From assembly GCF_900497805.2 (NCBI RefSeq), contig NW_020954588.1:11030433-11094432 (forward strand): DNA of 64,000 nucleotides. The letters run 5' to 3'. The position numbers and the translations under genes are program-made. The notes beneath the pieces were generated by a model. The model was not told the DNA's origin. It was given only the letters and a program-made list of their open reading frames with translations, and searched no databases. Source of the stretch: Vombatus ursinus. Its lineage: Eukaryota; Chordata; Mammalia; Diprotodontia; Vombatidae. Positions 11,790 through 22,310 of the stretch are shown here, in pieces; positions within the stretch are counted from its first letter, which is position 1; each line of letters opens with the position of its first letter.

Positions 11790-12435
11790 GGCCACGTCAT
11801 TTTGCTATTAAATTAACTCTAGTGTCTCTCCATTATCTCTAACTTAAAATATAAACTTCCATTTGGCTAGTGAAGACTTTCACAACTTAGTCTCGACTTA
11901 TCTTTCCTGTCTTTTAGGGCATCATTTCCCCTCCAGCCCTCTATGGTGTAGCAGCCAGCCAAACTGACCCTCTTTCTGTTCTTCACTCAGAATACCCAAT
12001 GTTTCATCTCTGTGTCTTTGTATGGCATCTTACCTCCCCCAAGTATGGCTGGAATCCACTCAATCCTCAACTCTATCTTGTCAAATTACTTACTGCCTTC
12101 AACACTCAGCTCAAGCATCATTACATGAAGCTGTTCCCCAACTTCTAGTATTTTGCCTTAAACTACCTACTATACACAAATACACACACACACACATATA
12201 TATCTTCTACATGTGTACTATATGTAAATATTTAAGATAATTATATATGATTTTATATATTCTGTATTATAATATATGTGTGTTTTTATGCAATTTATAA
12301 ATTTATATGAGCATATATGCATGTATACATGTTGTCTCCCCTGATAAGATGTAAGCAACTTGAAAGCAGGGACTGTTCATGTTTAGTGCCAGGTATTCAG
12401 TAGCTGCTTAATAAATGCCTGTTGATTGATTTAAT
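11790..12435 (+). repeat. L2 LINE 3' end
   Basis: The order is the classic L2 3' region: 'TCTAACTTAAAATATAAACT', 'CAGCCAAACTGACCC', 'CACTCAGAATACCC', 'TTCAACACTCAGCTCAAGCA', then 'GATGTAAGCAACTTGAAAGC' and 'TTAATAAATGCCTGTTGATT'. An AT/CA microsatellite (about 12180-12330) has grown inside it. The ORF2 remnant is not open. Confidence 0.85.
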
Positions 12436-12439
12436 GTAG

Positions 12440-12540
12440 ATCTGAACTGAGAGCTGGCCTTGGAGAGATAAAGATCTAGGTTCAAATCCCAATTCTGATA
12501 GCTATGTGTTGTGTAACCTTGGATAGGTCATTTAACCGTT
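12440..12540 (+). repeat. tRNA-derived SINE head fragment
   Basis: 'AGAGCTGGCCTTGGAGAGAT' followed by 'TAGGTTCAAATCCC' and 'GTGTAACCTTGGATAGGTCA' is the head and B-box region of the marsupial SINE, without a clear tail. Confidence 0.65.
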
Positions 12541-13435
12541 CAGTGTTTTCTACGACTGTGTTACAAAGAGGGTGTCAACCTCCCCACATTGGCAGAGGTG
12601 AATTTCCTCACCTGTGGTTTCTCTGTACCAATGAAATCATTTCCAGTCTAAGTTGGGCTAAGGACAGCCAGAGTTTTTACTCCCAATACAGAATTTGGGT
12701 ACTAACCTGCTTGCATCATTCTGCTATATGTTTATATGGGGACCAACTGAGAATGAATTTGGTCACTTGTCCCTATGCAGGGATGCAGCACCCAGACTTT
12801 ATAAGATCCTATACTTTCTGACTGAAAGCTCATGTTTCTCATGGCCAACTTTGAAATTCTCTTCTATGCAGCTTTCTTTCTAAATCCTAATCAAAGAAAT
12901 ACATTCCAGAACTGCAATATATCTCAATGCTGAAGTTCACTGAGGGAAAAATACATATGAGCCTCATCAAATGTAGAGTCAAATATTGAGCTGTCTGACT
13001 CTGAGTAATTTTACACTTCTCTTGATTAACAGAGGATTTGAAATGAAAAATCCTATGTATGGGGTTACCATAGGCGTCAGAGTCTCTCTGAAGGATTTTC
13101 AGTGCATAAATCAATGAATAGCTTTCAATGCCAGACATATAATGATGACTGTTCTTCACTTGATAACTGACCTAATCAGAGGTTACGTGCTTGCTTAAGT
13201 TTTTTCATTGTTCCAATCTCAGAACTGAAACTTTGAAAGAATGCCAAGGTAACCATGTATAATGAGAAAAGTATTAAATCATTTTAATTGTTAACCTTCT
13301 TAATGAAGGCAACTCTCCATTGTTGGACCAGCACCCACTGAATACTATGTGACAAATCATTACAAGCCACAATAAATATTTAATTCATTAGAATCTATTG
13401 AAAATATTTGGGCTGCAAATCAAGAGAAATGACTT
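12541..13435. other. No recognised feature
   Basis: An open frame of 105 codons (12504-12821, +) begins in the SINE fragment and runs into unique sequence. It has no known domain and no coding signs. The rest is AT-rich with no repeat that I recognise. Confidence 0.5.
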
Positions 13436-13439
13436 CTGA

Positions 13440-13812
13440 TTCCCATGTGGCCACCAATTGACTGCAGGTCTAGCCATGCCATTCTCTTATTTAATTAGCT
13501 CCAGTGTCTCCTTATTAACTCTAACTTAAAATATAAACTTTTCTGTTTGGTTTGGAAGTCTATCACAACTTAGCCTCAATTTACCTTTCCCATGTCATAG
13601 GATATCACTTCCTCTCCAGTACTTTATGGTCTAGCCAAACTGACCTTCTTACTGTTCTTCACTCATAATAGTCAATGTCCCATCTCTGCGCCTTTATGTG
13701 GCAGCCCTCCTCCCCCATGCATGCCTAGAATACGCTCACTGCTCACATCCATCTTGTCAAATTCCTTATTTCCTTCAAGACTCAGCTTAAACACCACACA
13801 TAAAGCAAGAAA
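13440..13812 (+). repeat. L2 LINE 3' region
   Basis: The segment closely parallels 11790-12150: both contain 'TAACTTAAAATATAAACTT' and 'AGCCAAACTGACC' with the same order of blocks. It is probably the same L2 subfamily. It is interrupted at its 3' side by SINE and microsatellite DNA. Confidence 0.8.
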
Positions 13813-14010
13813 GTTAATTCATTTCTCTGAGCCTCATTTTTCTCACCTGTAAAATGGAAATGAAAATATGGTCTTCCCCCAAGACCACTAAAGAACATTG
13901 GATTTGAAGTCAGACGACCTTGGACTGAATCTTAACTTCACTACTTTCTATCTATGTGGTTTTGGACTTTCTTTGGGCTTGAGTTTCCTGATTCCCATAT
14001 CTTCTACAGT
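13813..14010 (+). repeat. SINE fragments (MIR-type and tRNA-type)
   Basis: 'CTCTGAGCCTCATTTTTCTC' plus 'ACCTGTAAAATGGAAATGAA' is the MIR 'cctcagtttcctcatctgtaaaatgg' block. 'GGATTTGAAGTCAGACGACC' then resembles a second SINE head. Both lie between the two parts of an L2. Confidence 0.55.
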
Positions 14011-14054
14011 AATTTCTCCCCCAAATGATCTTGTGTGTATTTTATATATTATAA

Positions 14055-14234
14055 AAACAGTGAATTATCATATATGCATTGCATGTCACATACAAAATAC
14101 ATATATAATGTATATTTCTATATACATATATATGTATATACATATAGAGAGAGATGGTTTGTGGAGAGGGGGGAGAGAAAGGGGGAGAGAGAGAGAGGGA
14201 GAGAGAAAGAGGGGGAGAGAGAGAGAGAGAGAGA
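14055..14234. repeat. (TA)n followed by (GA)n purine tract
   Basis: TA/CA-rich alternating sequence to about 14144 passes into an almost pure purine run (about 14160-14234). The overlapping 115- and 79-codon frames are artefacts of this tract. Confidence 0.93.
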
Positions 14235-14235
14235 T

Positions 14236-14350
14236 CACCTGTTAGAATGCAAGTTCCTTGAGGACAAGGACTAACTCACTTTTGCCTTCATAACCCCACC
14301 ACTTAGCACTGTCCCTGGCACTTGGTAGGCACTTAAAAACTTCATGTTAA
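14236..14350 (+). repeat. L2 LINE 3' terminus
   Basis: 'TTAGAATGCAAGTTCCTTGA' then 'ACTTAGCACTGTCCCTGGCA' and 'TTGGTAGGCACTT' is the conserved L2 3' end. It is probably the end of the L2 at 13440-13812. Confidence 0.8.
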
Positions 14351-14449
14351 TGGCTTCGTATATGAGTGGATTTGAGTAGATGACACCAGATTTAGGTCTA
14401 TTCCTTTTTGATCCTATAACTTCTAAAGTCCTTTTTAGCTCTAAATAAG

Positions 14450-14705
14450 AATAAGAATGAGAATAGCTAGCATTTATATAGTACCTTAAGGATTGCAAAG
14501 TGCTTTACATACTTTATCTGTTTATTTTCATAAAATCCCTTTGAGGTAAATGCTATTATTGTCCCAATTTTAAGGATGAGAAAACTGAGGTTGAGGAACA
14601 TTAAGTGAATTGTCCAGAGTCATATGGGTAGTAAGGAAGGATTGGAATCCAGGTTTTCCCAACTGCAGGTCAAGTACTCTATCTACTATGGCAGGTTGCC
14701 TTAGT
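14450..14705 (+). repeat. Full-length-like MIR/THER CORE-SINE 3' half
   Basis: 'AGCTAGCATTTATATAGTAC', 'GCAAAGTGCTTTACATACTT', 'GAGGTAAATGCTATTATTGT', 'GATGAGAAAACTGAGG', 'CAGAGTCATATGGGTAGTAA' and 'TCTATCTACTATGGC' appear in the canonical order. It is one of the best-preserved MIR-class copies in the window. Confidence 0.85.
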
Positions 14706-15339
14706 AGCAAGGCAGATCTTTTATTCTTCCTTAACTAATTGGTTATCTTATCTCCCATAGAGGCTATATCAAATTTTCTCTTCCCTCCTCAATCCTCTCA
14801 TACCTCCTCCTCCCCACTTTCTCTCAGGTCTTGCCTCAATCTTTACTGAGAAAATATACATGAACTCCCTCATCACCCTTTCATTTCATCTTAAAACTCT
14901 TTGATATAACTGCCCATCCTCTTCTTCTTTTCCCTAGACTCTGATAAAGATGTGACCCTTTCCTTTGTCAAAGCTAGGCATTCCACAGGTGCCTTTGTTC
15001 TTATCCCCTTCTATCTTCTCCATTATAATGCAACCTCAATCATCCCTTTATCTCCTCTCTATTTTTTCAATCTCTCCCTTTGTACTGTCTTCTCTACTGT
15101 CATCAAATATGAACATATCCCCTTTAAACAAAAAAAAAATCTTCACTTCATCCTAGCATATCCTAAAGGCTACCATCATATTTCACTCCTGTTTCTCAGC
15201 TAAACTCCTTGAAAAAGTTGCCTACACTTTGTCTTCATTTCTTTTTTTTTTTCTCATTCAAAGTTCAATCTTTTTCATTTGGGCTTCCACTGAAATCATT
15301 CTCTCTAACCTTAATAATCGTGTAATTGCCAAATCTGAT

Positions 15340-15665
15340 CATCTTTCTCATTCTTCATCCTTCTCAACCAATCTGCTGTATTTGACACTGCTGAATACTT
15401 GAACACTCTCTTTTCTCTGGGTTTTAATGACACTGCTCTTCCTAAGTTCTTCTACCTGTTGGATTGTTTCTTCTCAGTCTCCTTTGATGGCTCATCATCC
15501 ATATCTTGCCTCCAGTTCTTCTGTCCAAGGTTCCTTTCATCGGCTCATTCCCCAAGGTTCTGTCACAGGCTTTCTTGTCTTCTCCCTCACTTCTCTCTGT
15601 CTCTCTTGGTAACCTCATCAGCAACCATGAGTTTAATTGTCATCACTATGTAGATGATCTATCCT
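15340..15665 (+). pseudogene. L2 ORF2 reverse-transcriptase remnant
   Basis: L2 ORF2 encodes an endonuclease and reverse transcriptase. An open stretch at 15399-15653 reads 'NTLFSLGFNDTALPKFFYLL', matching the L2 RT region after the 'FDTVDH' motif ('SAVFDTAEY' is readable just upstream at about 15367-15395). In the next frame the residues 'NHEFNCHHYVDDLSYT' at about 15627-15671 contain the catalytic YxDD motif as YVDD. The frame shifts between the two blocks, and the microsatellite after the motif destroys what follows. No function is possible. Confidence 0.75.
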
Positions 15666-15745
15666 ACACATACAAGCATATTTTTGTACATAAACATACA
15701 CATATACATGTAGATATACAATGTATACATACATGTCTTTATACA
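15660..15745 (+). repeat. CATA/TACA-type microsatellite
   Basis: Imperfect alternating TA/CA repeats interrupt the L2 directly after its YVDD motif. Confidence 0.85.
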
Positions 15746-16560
15746 TAATACAGTTCCATTCTCTCCCTTGAACTTCAGGCTTGCAGTACTACCTATTGGG
15801 CATTTCAAACTGGATGACCCAGAGACATCTTAAATTAAACATGTCCTAAACCAAATTAATTATATTTCTTCTCATACCTCTACCCCTTATTAAACTTAGT
15901 TATTTCTGTCAGTGACACTACCATCCTTCCAGTCTCCTAAATTCATGACCTTGTCACAATCCCAACTCCTCACTCCACTTATCTAACCAATTATCACATC
16001 TGGGAATTTCTTACTTCACAACTCACATTGGTTCCTTCTCTTGTCTCATATAGCTGCCATCTTTATTCAATCCTAATCACCTCTTGCCTAGAATATCATA
16101 ATATACTTCTAAATGGTTTCCCTGCCTTGAGTCTGCCTCTACTTCATTCCATCCTACAACAAGAGCCAAAATAATTTTCCTTAAGTGTAGACCTGACCAT
16201 GTGACTCTATTACTCAATCAACTGAAGTTGCTTCTGTTGCCTCTAGGATAAAATATAAACTCTTATTTTTGCTTTAAAAATCCTTCTTCACCTGACCCCC
16301 AACCCTATCTTTCCAGTCTCGTTGGACATTATTCTGATTCCCAGCCTCCACAAACAAGTAAAACTGACCTTCTCTTGGTTAAACTCCAAATTAACCCTGC
16401 ATCTATCTTATATGTAAATAGCTATTTGTATATTTTCCTTCTCATTAGACTGTGAGTTCCTTATGAAGGCAAATACAGTGTTTTTGTATGTCTTTCTATC
16501 CCTGTCACTTACCATAGTGCTTGGTTTACAGTAGGTGATTAATAAATGCTCACCAGTTGA

Positions 16561-16905
16561 CTATTTTTCAAACACTACACTGCTATTCTCATCTCTGTGC
16601 TTTTACACTTGTAGTCCTACATGCCTGAAATGCACTCCCTCCTTTCTTTTGCCTTAAAGAGTCTCTAGCTTCCTTAAAAACACAGCTTAGGCATCATCTT
16701 CTGCATGAAAGTTTTACTGATCTTTCCAACCCCTAGTGTCCACTTTATCAAACTACTTTTTGCATTTGTATTTATTCACATTGTATTTGTGTTGCATATA
16801 TTTATATATGTACTGTTCTCCATTAGAATATACATTTCTCATGAGTAGGGATTGTTTTCTTCTATGTATTTGTATATCCAATAGTGGGTACTTAACAAAT
16901 ATCAG
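16561..16905 (+). repeat. Second L2 LINE 3' end
   Basis: 'CATCTCTGTGCTTTTACACT', 'TGCCTGAAATGCACTCCCTC', 'CAGCTTAGGCATCATCTTCT' and 'GAATATACATTTCTCATGAG' repeat the L2 3' order again, immediately after the previous L2 terminus. Confidence 0.8.
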
Positions 16906-17230
16906 TCGGTCAACCAGTCAACAAGCATTTAGTTAGCACTATGTGCTAGGCACTGTGACTCTGTCCAAAGTGCTGGAAATACAAATAAAAGAAAAAAAAA
17001 GACAGTCCTTGACTTCAAGGAGCTTATATATTAACAGAGAAGACAATATATATAAGGAAGTCAAAGGAGGGGAGAGGAGAATAGAAGATACCCAGTGTTG
17101 ATGGAGAAATCCAGAGGAGTACAGTCTGGTGGAAAATAAAGATCAGTGACCTAGGCATCCTCCTTAAAGGGGGATAATGGGAGGAGCCATCTAAATGTTT
17201 GTTGATTGCTTGATATTTCCTATTGCACAG
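16906..17230 (+). repeat. CORE-SINE with 'CAACAAGCATTTAG' head
   Basis: 'CAGTCAACAAGCATTTAGTT', 'TATGTGCTAGGCACTGTGAC' and 'CTTGACTTCAAGGAGCTTAT' match a marsupial repeat also seen at 4446, 4592, 47061 and 53416. The 3' part after 17050 is diverged. Confidence 0.6.
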
Positions 17231-18335
17231 GATTGGTACAGGGATCAAATAAAGAAATAAATATGTGATAGTACTTGAAAGAATTAATGGTATAGCTCTC
17301 TGTGGAGGACAGTAAGTATATGATTAGTCTAACATGTGTGATATCCATGTACTCATGCTCTAAGATTTATTTTTTCTTTATTTCTTTTTACCAGAAATTA
17401 GGTTCTCTGGGCTCTTCCAGACTTTCTAATATATGACAAACAACATCTCCTCTCCTGTCACAATTTTCTCCTAACCCCTTGCTGTCCTTGAAGTTCCTTG
17501 GATATATTGTTCTTGGGGATATGACAAACATTGTCAGTATTTTTTTTTGGTTCAGATCTCTTTGGGGGCATCAAACTCCTTCTGTCTGAGTAGACCCCTG
17601 GTCACTCAGAGCTTTGGGTGATGGTGTCACCTACCATTGTACATTTCCAGAGAAATGGGTCATGTCCTCAGAAATCAGGAATACAGGATCCAGGATGATG
17701 CAAGAGACTTTCTGGACTTCCATTTCAGGTACTCCTGTGATAGCATCCTCTATTTCAAAGAGATTCTAGGTCCTGTGCTTCCACTAATAAACATTTCACC
17801 CTGTGTCCATAAATTTCATCTTAGTCATTCCCTGGACCCTGTGATTCAAACCCAGTTCCCATGACTCCATTGTCACTGTTACGCTATGTTATCGTTATCT
17901 AGGAGCCTACTTCAACAATTACTATTCCTAAAGTATCAGAAATGAGTGAATACTTTTTATATACAGCCGGATATGGTGTTCTCTCTCTCTCCCTCCCTCC
18001 CCCTTCCCCCTTCCCCCTTCCTTTCTCCACTCTTCCCTTATCCTCAAGAGCTTTAGATAAGAGGGAATCTAAGTATAACTCAAATCTCAAACACCAGCCT
18101 ATTGGACAAACTCCATCACTGACCACCTATGCCAATTGATCCTGTCAATGGAACAGTGAAAAATAGCTGGCTTTCTTGCCTCAACAGTATTAACACACAC
18201 TTAGAGATTCAAATGAAGAGCCCATTTTCCCAGGTACAATGAAATACAAAAGAGCCCAATCAAGGCCAGTAGACTAATGCAGAAGACATCATCTCACTGC
18301 ACTGAAATGCCCCTACACAGCAGCTCATTTGGAAG
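17231..18335. other. No recognised gene; one C/T-rich tract
   Basis: The only clear structure is a pyrimidine tract (about 17980-18035, TCTC then CCCTT units). Short open frames on both strands here show no domain. Confidence 0.5.
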
Positions 18336-18339
18336 CAAT

Positions 18340-18486
18340 GGGGTGTGATGGAAAGAGCATCTGAGTTTGAATATTTACTCTTCTACTTGTTACCTGCATG
18401 ACTTTAGGCAAATCAGTTATTCTTACTAGGCTTCAGTTCCTGATCAGTAAAATAAAGTAGAATAAAGGATCAGTTAAAAAAAAAAA
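18340..18486 (+). repeat. tRNA-derived SINE fragment with A-tail
   Basis: 'TGTGATGGAAAGAGCATCTG', 'CTGCATGACTTTAGGCAAAT' and an A-run at 18476-18486 show a SINE head, middle and tail. The A-tail touches the next repeat. Confidence 0.6.
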
Positions 18487-18678
18487 GGTAGGAAACCTGC
18501 AGCCTCAAGGCCACATGGCCTTCTTGGTCCTTGGGTGCAGCCTTCTTACTGAGTCCAAGTTTTATAGAACAAATCCTAACATTAAGGGGATTTGTTCCGT
18601 GAAGTTTGGATTCAAAGGGCCACACTTGAGGACCTAGAGGGCCACATGTGGTTTTGAAGCCACAGGTCCCCATCCCTG
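18487..18678. mobile_element. hAT-type MITE (family 1)
   Basis: The left side reads 'GTAGGAAACCTGCAGCCTCA' and the right side ends 'GGTCCCCATCCCTG', reverse complements of each other with some decay. The internal blocks 'GGCCACATG', 'GAACAAATCC' and 'GATTTGTTCCGTGAAGTTTG' match the copy at 21023-21226. It has no coding capacity, so it must have been moved by an autonomous hAT transposase. The left terminus is worn and no target duplication is clear. Confidence 0.8.
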
Positions 18679-18837
18679 GACTTTCTGTTGTGCCTTTCAG
18701 TTGTAAATCTATGAGTACAATATTTAGGCCTTCTCACTGAGTTATACATATTGTTTACTTCAGATCCAACTTATGTTTTGTGTGACAGGATGCTCAACAG
18801 TATGGAGTCTGGATGATAGGATGATTAAAATTTCAAT

Positions 18838-18839
18838 CC

Positions 18840-18875
<36 letters not shown>

Positions 18876-18966
18876 ATGTATACACACACTTAGGTACACA
18901 TAGGTTTATATACATATATGTGTGTGTGTACATGAGCACACATGTGCACACGTGTACATGTGTGTA
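18838..18966. repeat. Compound TA/TG/CA microsatellite
   Basis: Alternating purine-pyrimidine runs, TATATA then (TG)n then (CA)n blocks, with inverted halves. Open frames on both strands are artefacts. Confidence 0.95.
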
Positions 18967-19129
18967 GTTTAATTGCATCTCAACAGTTCATCTGAGCATT
19001 CTTTTCCCATGCAACTGTTCTCTTTAGTGATCCAGGACCTTGCAAAAATTCCTCAATTGCACTTAATTCCCTTTCATTATGCATGTGGAAATGATTAGGT
19101 GAATCACCTAGGACTTTCAAACTCCCATA

Positions 19130-19915
19130 TTTCCAAATGTAGTTTTAAACATGTCACTCCCCTGATCAAAATGCTTCACTGGCCCCCTGTTGCCTCTAGA
19201 GTAATGCAAACCCCACTCACTAGTCTTTAAAGTGTTTCCAAATCTGGTTCCAACAGAATTTTTTTCCAGATGATACCCCATAACTCTGTACATTGTAGCT
19301 AAGCTGGCCTCCTAGTCATCACCTTCACACAACATTCTTTCTCCTATCTCTGTACCTTGCAAGATGTCCCTTATGTCTGGAATACCTTCTCATCTCACTT
19401 TCCACTTCATTCTAATCCTTAGCTACACTTAAGGCAGAAATAAAATGAGATAACATATGTAAAACTATTTTCAAGCCTAAAGACACTATGCAAATTCTAG
19501 GTATTATTATAAAATCAAGTGTCATCTATGCAAAATCTTTTCTGACACTATCATTCATAACTCTAGCTTCACATTTTTGGGGGGTCCTTATACACTTTGG
19601 ATATATTTTATATTTCTTTAACTGTGTATATGAGAAGTACTTAAGCTGGGCTGTGTTATCTTGTTTAACTGGTTTTCTTGGTAACATTATTTATTTCATT
19701 TTATACATTTAAAAGCACTTTTCTGAGAAGGATTTCACAAGATTACCAAAAGGTTCCTTGAAATAGACAATATTAAGTACCCATGGTATACATGTTGTTT
19801 TCTGCCAATATAATATAAGCTTTCTGACCTCATAGACTGTCTTCAGTTTTGTCTTTATACCCTCAACTCTTAGCATTGTGTGTGGTACAAAGAAGGCTCA
19901 ATTAAAATGATTTGG
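19130..19915 (+). repeat. L2 LINE 3' region with two nested fragments
   Basis: L2 blocks include 'ACATGTCACTCCCCTGATCA', 'CACTGGCCCCCTGTTGCCTC', 'AAGCTGGCCTCCTAGTCATC' and the end block 'AGCATTGTGTGTGGTACAAA'. A MIR-like tail (about 19438-19512, 'TAAAATGAGATAACATATGT') and a hAT-like block (about 19690-19780, 'ACATTTAAAAGCACTTTTCT') interrupt it. Confidence 0.75.
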
Positions 19916-21014
19916 ATTGTATGGAATGGGCTGGAATGTCTAAGTGTTCTCTGCCACTTCTATTGCATGCACATCCTGAAAGTCTGACCAGAATTCTCAT
20001 AAATGAACTTGGAAATACAAAAGCAAAGCTCTGAATCCTTACTCAAGCTAAACCAGGCTGCTTACATGCTACACAAGCATGCATATGTGTTCACACACAC
20101 ATAAACACACATATACACAGAGACTGTCTGCTATCTAAGAGGTATCAAAATGGAAAAGCAATATGAGGCAGTAGAATGTGTTGCACACATTATGCAAAAT
20201 GACAAAGACCCTAAAAAGTTCAACTTAATTTAAAAAAAAGTACTGCAAAGAATCTTCTTATAAGATATATATCATCAAAAATCTTTGCTTACTCTGATAA
20301 GAAAAAATTCATTCTCCTTCTTTAAATATTGAATATGGAAACGTAAGAGACATTTCTACTGAGAGAGCTATTCATACAGACACCTACAACTGTTAACAAA
20401 TATCAGAGCTCTGAATATATTGAAGTTTAATGCCAAAAGGTTCCTGTCTGCTTAGTGGCACAAAGATTAATCATTTTTAGTCCTAGGAAAGTTATTTTCA
20501 TTTTTTCAAGTCCTTAAAAAAGCTTAAGAAAAACCCTACAATGAGATCATTTTAAAATATTCTGAAATGACTTTCTGATTCATTCTGACAGTTTTTGAAG
20601 TGATATACAATATTTCATTTCATTGTTTAACAGTAAAATAAATATTTTTCAGAAATGGACCGCTCCATTATTTGCTTTTGACTTTTCTTATAATATCTGT
20701 GCTTTCATAGCTCTTCCAGCCTGAGGACTCACTTTGACTGTAAAGGAAGCGGCCTCATTTTAGGTGTGCCTAAATAAATTGGTCTCAATTTATGATCCAC
20801 GCAGTGTGTTAATTAATGATTGTGACATCCCCTATTCTCAGTCCACTGGTCAAAGCATTTCAGAAATATCTCTTTTGGTTATTCAAGGATGATATCAAAC
20901 TTCCTGTTCATCTTTCCCTGCCTCTGCTGAGGAATGGAAACAAGGATGGGCCCTACTTGGATTAAATTTACAAAGGACAAAGCTAACAGTAGATCCTTTG
21001 GATTGCCTTAAAGA
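19916..21014. other. Single-copy-looking DNA, possible conserved element
   Basis: Apart from short CA runs near 20090-20125 no repeat is recognised between 20130 and 21010. The AT-rich text near 20800-20825 has homeodomain-like sites ('GTGTTAATTAATGATTGTGA'). This alone does not show function. Confidence 0.4.
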
Positions 21015-21022
21015 AGCTAGAC

Positions 21023-21226
21023 CAGGGATGGGGAAACCTGCGGCCTCAAGGCCACATGTGGCCCTCTAGGTCCTCAAGTGCTGCAGTTTGACTGAATCCA
21101 ACCTTCACAGAACAAATACCCTTAGTACAATAATTTGTTCTGTAAAACTTGGACTCTATCAAAAGGCTTCACCCAAGGACCTAGAAGGCCACATGTGGCC
21201 TTGAGGCTGCAGGTTCCCCACCTCTG
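21023..21226. mobile_element. hAT-type MITE (family 1), complete
   Basis: A 204-bp element with inverted ends: left 'CAGGGATGGGGAAACCTGCG', right 'GCAGGTTCCCCACCTCTG'. It is flanked by identical 8-bp duplications AGCTAGAC at 21015-21022 and 21227-21234, the size typical of hAT transposition. The interior is itself nearly palindromic ('GGCCACATGTGGCC' occurs near both ends). It is non-coding and non-autonomous. Confidence 0.93.
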
Positions 21227-21642
21227 AGCTAGACAGTAGATAATGGGACTCAACTGAACAAATAAGTATCTGATGTAAGGGGGATTTCAGTTCAGGTACA
21301 GATTGGACTTGATAACCTCAGAGGTCCCTTCTAATCCAGGATGGATGAATCTATGAAATTCAGGAAAATTGAACCAAGTCTAAATCTACCTCACCACAGC
21401 TTTCCCCTATTGAACCTGGTGCCTGCTGGGTAACAAGTCAAGTACCTCTTTCATATGATAGTCTATGTTTGACAATGCTTGAAATTCTTCTCCTCTTCAG
21501 GATAAATACTGCGTGTACCTGAAATGGCATGGTCTTTAGGGTCTCTGGACAATCTCATGCTTCTCAAAGTGAGATTTCTTACTTCTAAGCTCCTCTTCCT
21601 TCTCCTTTTTCTTTTGAAATTTTCCCCCAGGTACCCCCAAAA

Positions 21643-21793
21643 GAGAAATATATACATATATATGTGTATATATACATATATATATATATACACACACACA
21701 TATACATATATATAATGTATGTATATATATGTGTGTGTATATATGTATATATCTGTGTGTGTATATATGTATCTGTGTGTGTATATATATATA

Positions 21794-21846
<53 letters not shown>

Positions 21847-21870
21847 GTGTGTGTGCATGTGTGTGTGAAA
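21643..21870. repeat. Large compound (TA)n/(TG)n microsatellite
   Basis: About 225 bp of almost purely alternating purine-pyrimidine sequence. It yields open frames of up to 131 codons on both strands, made of Tyr/Ile/Cys/Val or His/Thr repeats, which are not genes. Confidence 0.97.
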
Positions 21871-22044
21871 ACCCCCAGAAATTAGGTAACTACATTTCTA
21901 GTCCTGGTTCTACTATCTATATATAATTAACAAAATTAATATGTCAAATATTTCAGGTCCTCAATTATCTCATCCATAATATAAAGGAGTTAGAGCATAA
22001 GAGTGAAATGACCAAATAAATATATAAAGATTAAATGAAAAAAG

Positions 22045-22310
22045 GAAATAAACATTATTAATTGCCTACTAAGGGCGAGGCATTACGCTACATGCTTTTA
22101 AAATATTATTTTATTTGATCCTCGCAACAACTCTTGGAGATAGGTATTATTATTATCCCCATTTTATAGATGAGAAAACTGAGACAAATAGAAGCAAACT
22201 GGCTTGCTTAGGGTCACACAGCCAGTAAGTGTCTTAGATGGAATTAGAACTCATGTTTTCCTGACTCCACACCTAGCACACTATTTACTGTGTCACCCAT
22301 CTACCACAAG
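22045..22310 (+). repeat. MIR/THER-type CORE-SINE
   Basis: 'TTAATTGCCTACTAAGGGCG', 'TTTGATCCTCGCAACAACTC', 'CCCCATTTTATAGATGAGAA', 'AGGGTCACACAGCCAGTAAG' and 'TTCCTGACTCCACACC' are in order. Well preserved, + strand. Confidence 0.88.

Larger units (their letters stand above)
14750..16560 (+). repeat. Long L2 LINE fragment including part of ORF2
   Basis: Pyrimidine-rich L2 sense strand. It carries RT-domain remnants (see the pseudogene entry), then the block around 'GTCTCGTTGGACATTATTCT', and the 3' end 'AGACTGTGAGTTCCTTATGA' with 'TTAATAAATGCTCACC' at about 16540. A (CATA)n-type microsatellite has expanded at about 15660-15745. At roughly 1.8 kb it is the longest L2 in the window. Confidence 0.85.

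Noticed and set aside
12504-12821. 105-codon + frame
   Set aside because: Begins inside a SINE fragment and has no domain or coding bias.
14035-14274. Overlapping Arg/Glu-rich open frames
   Set aside because: They are translations of a GA-rich tract.
21463-21858. 131-codon minus-strand open frame
   Set aside because: Most of it is translated TA/TG microsatellite (His/Thr/Tyr/Ile repeats).
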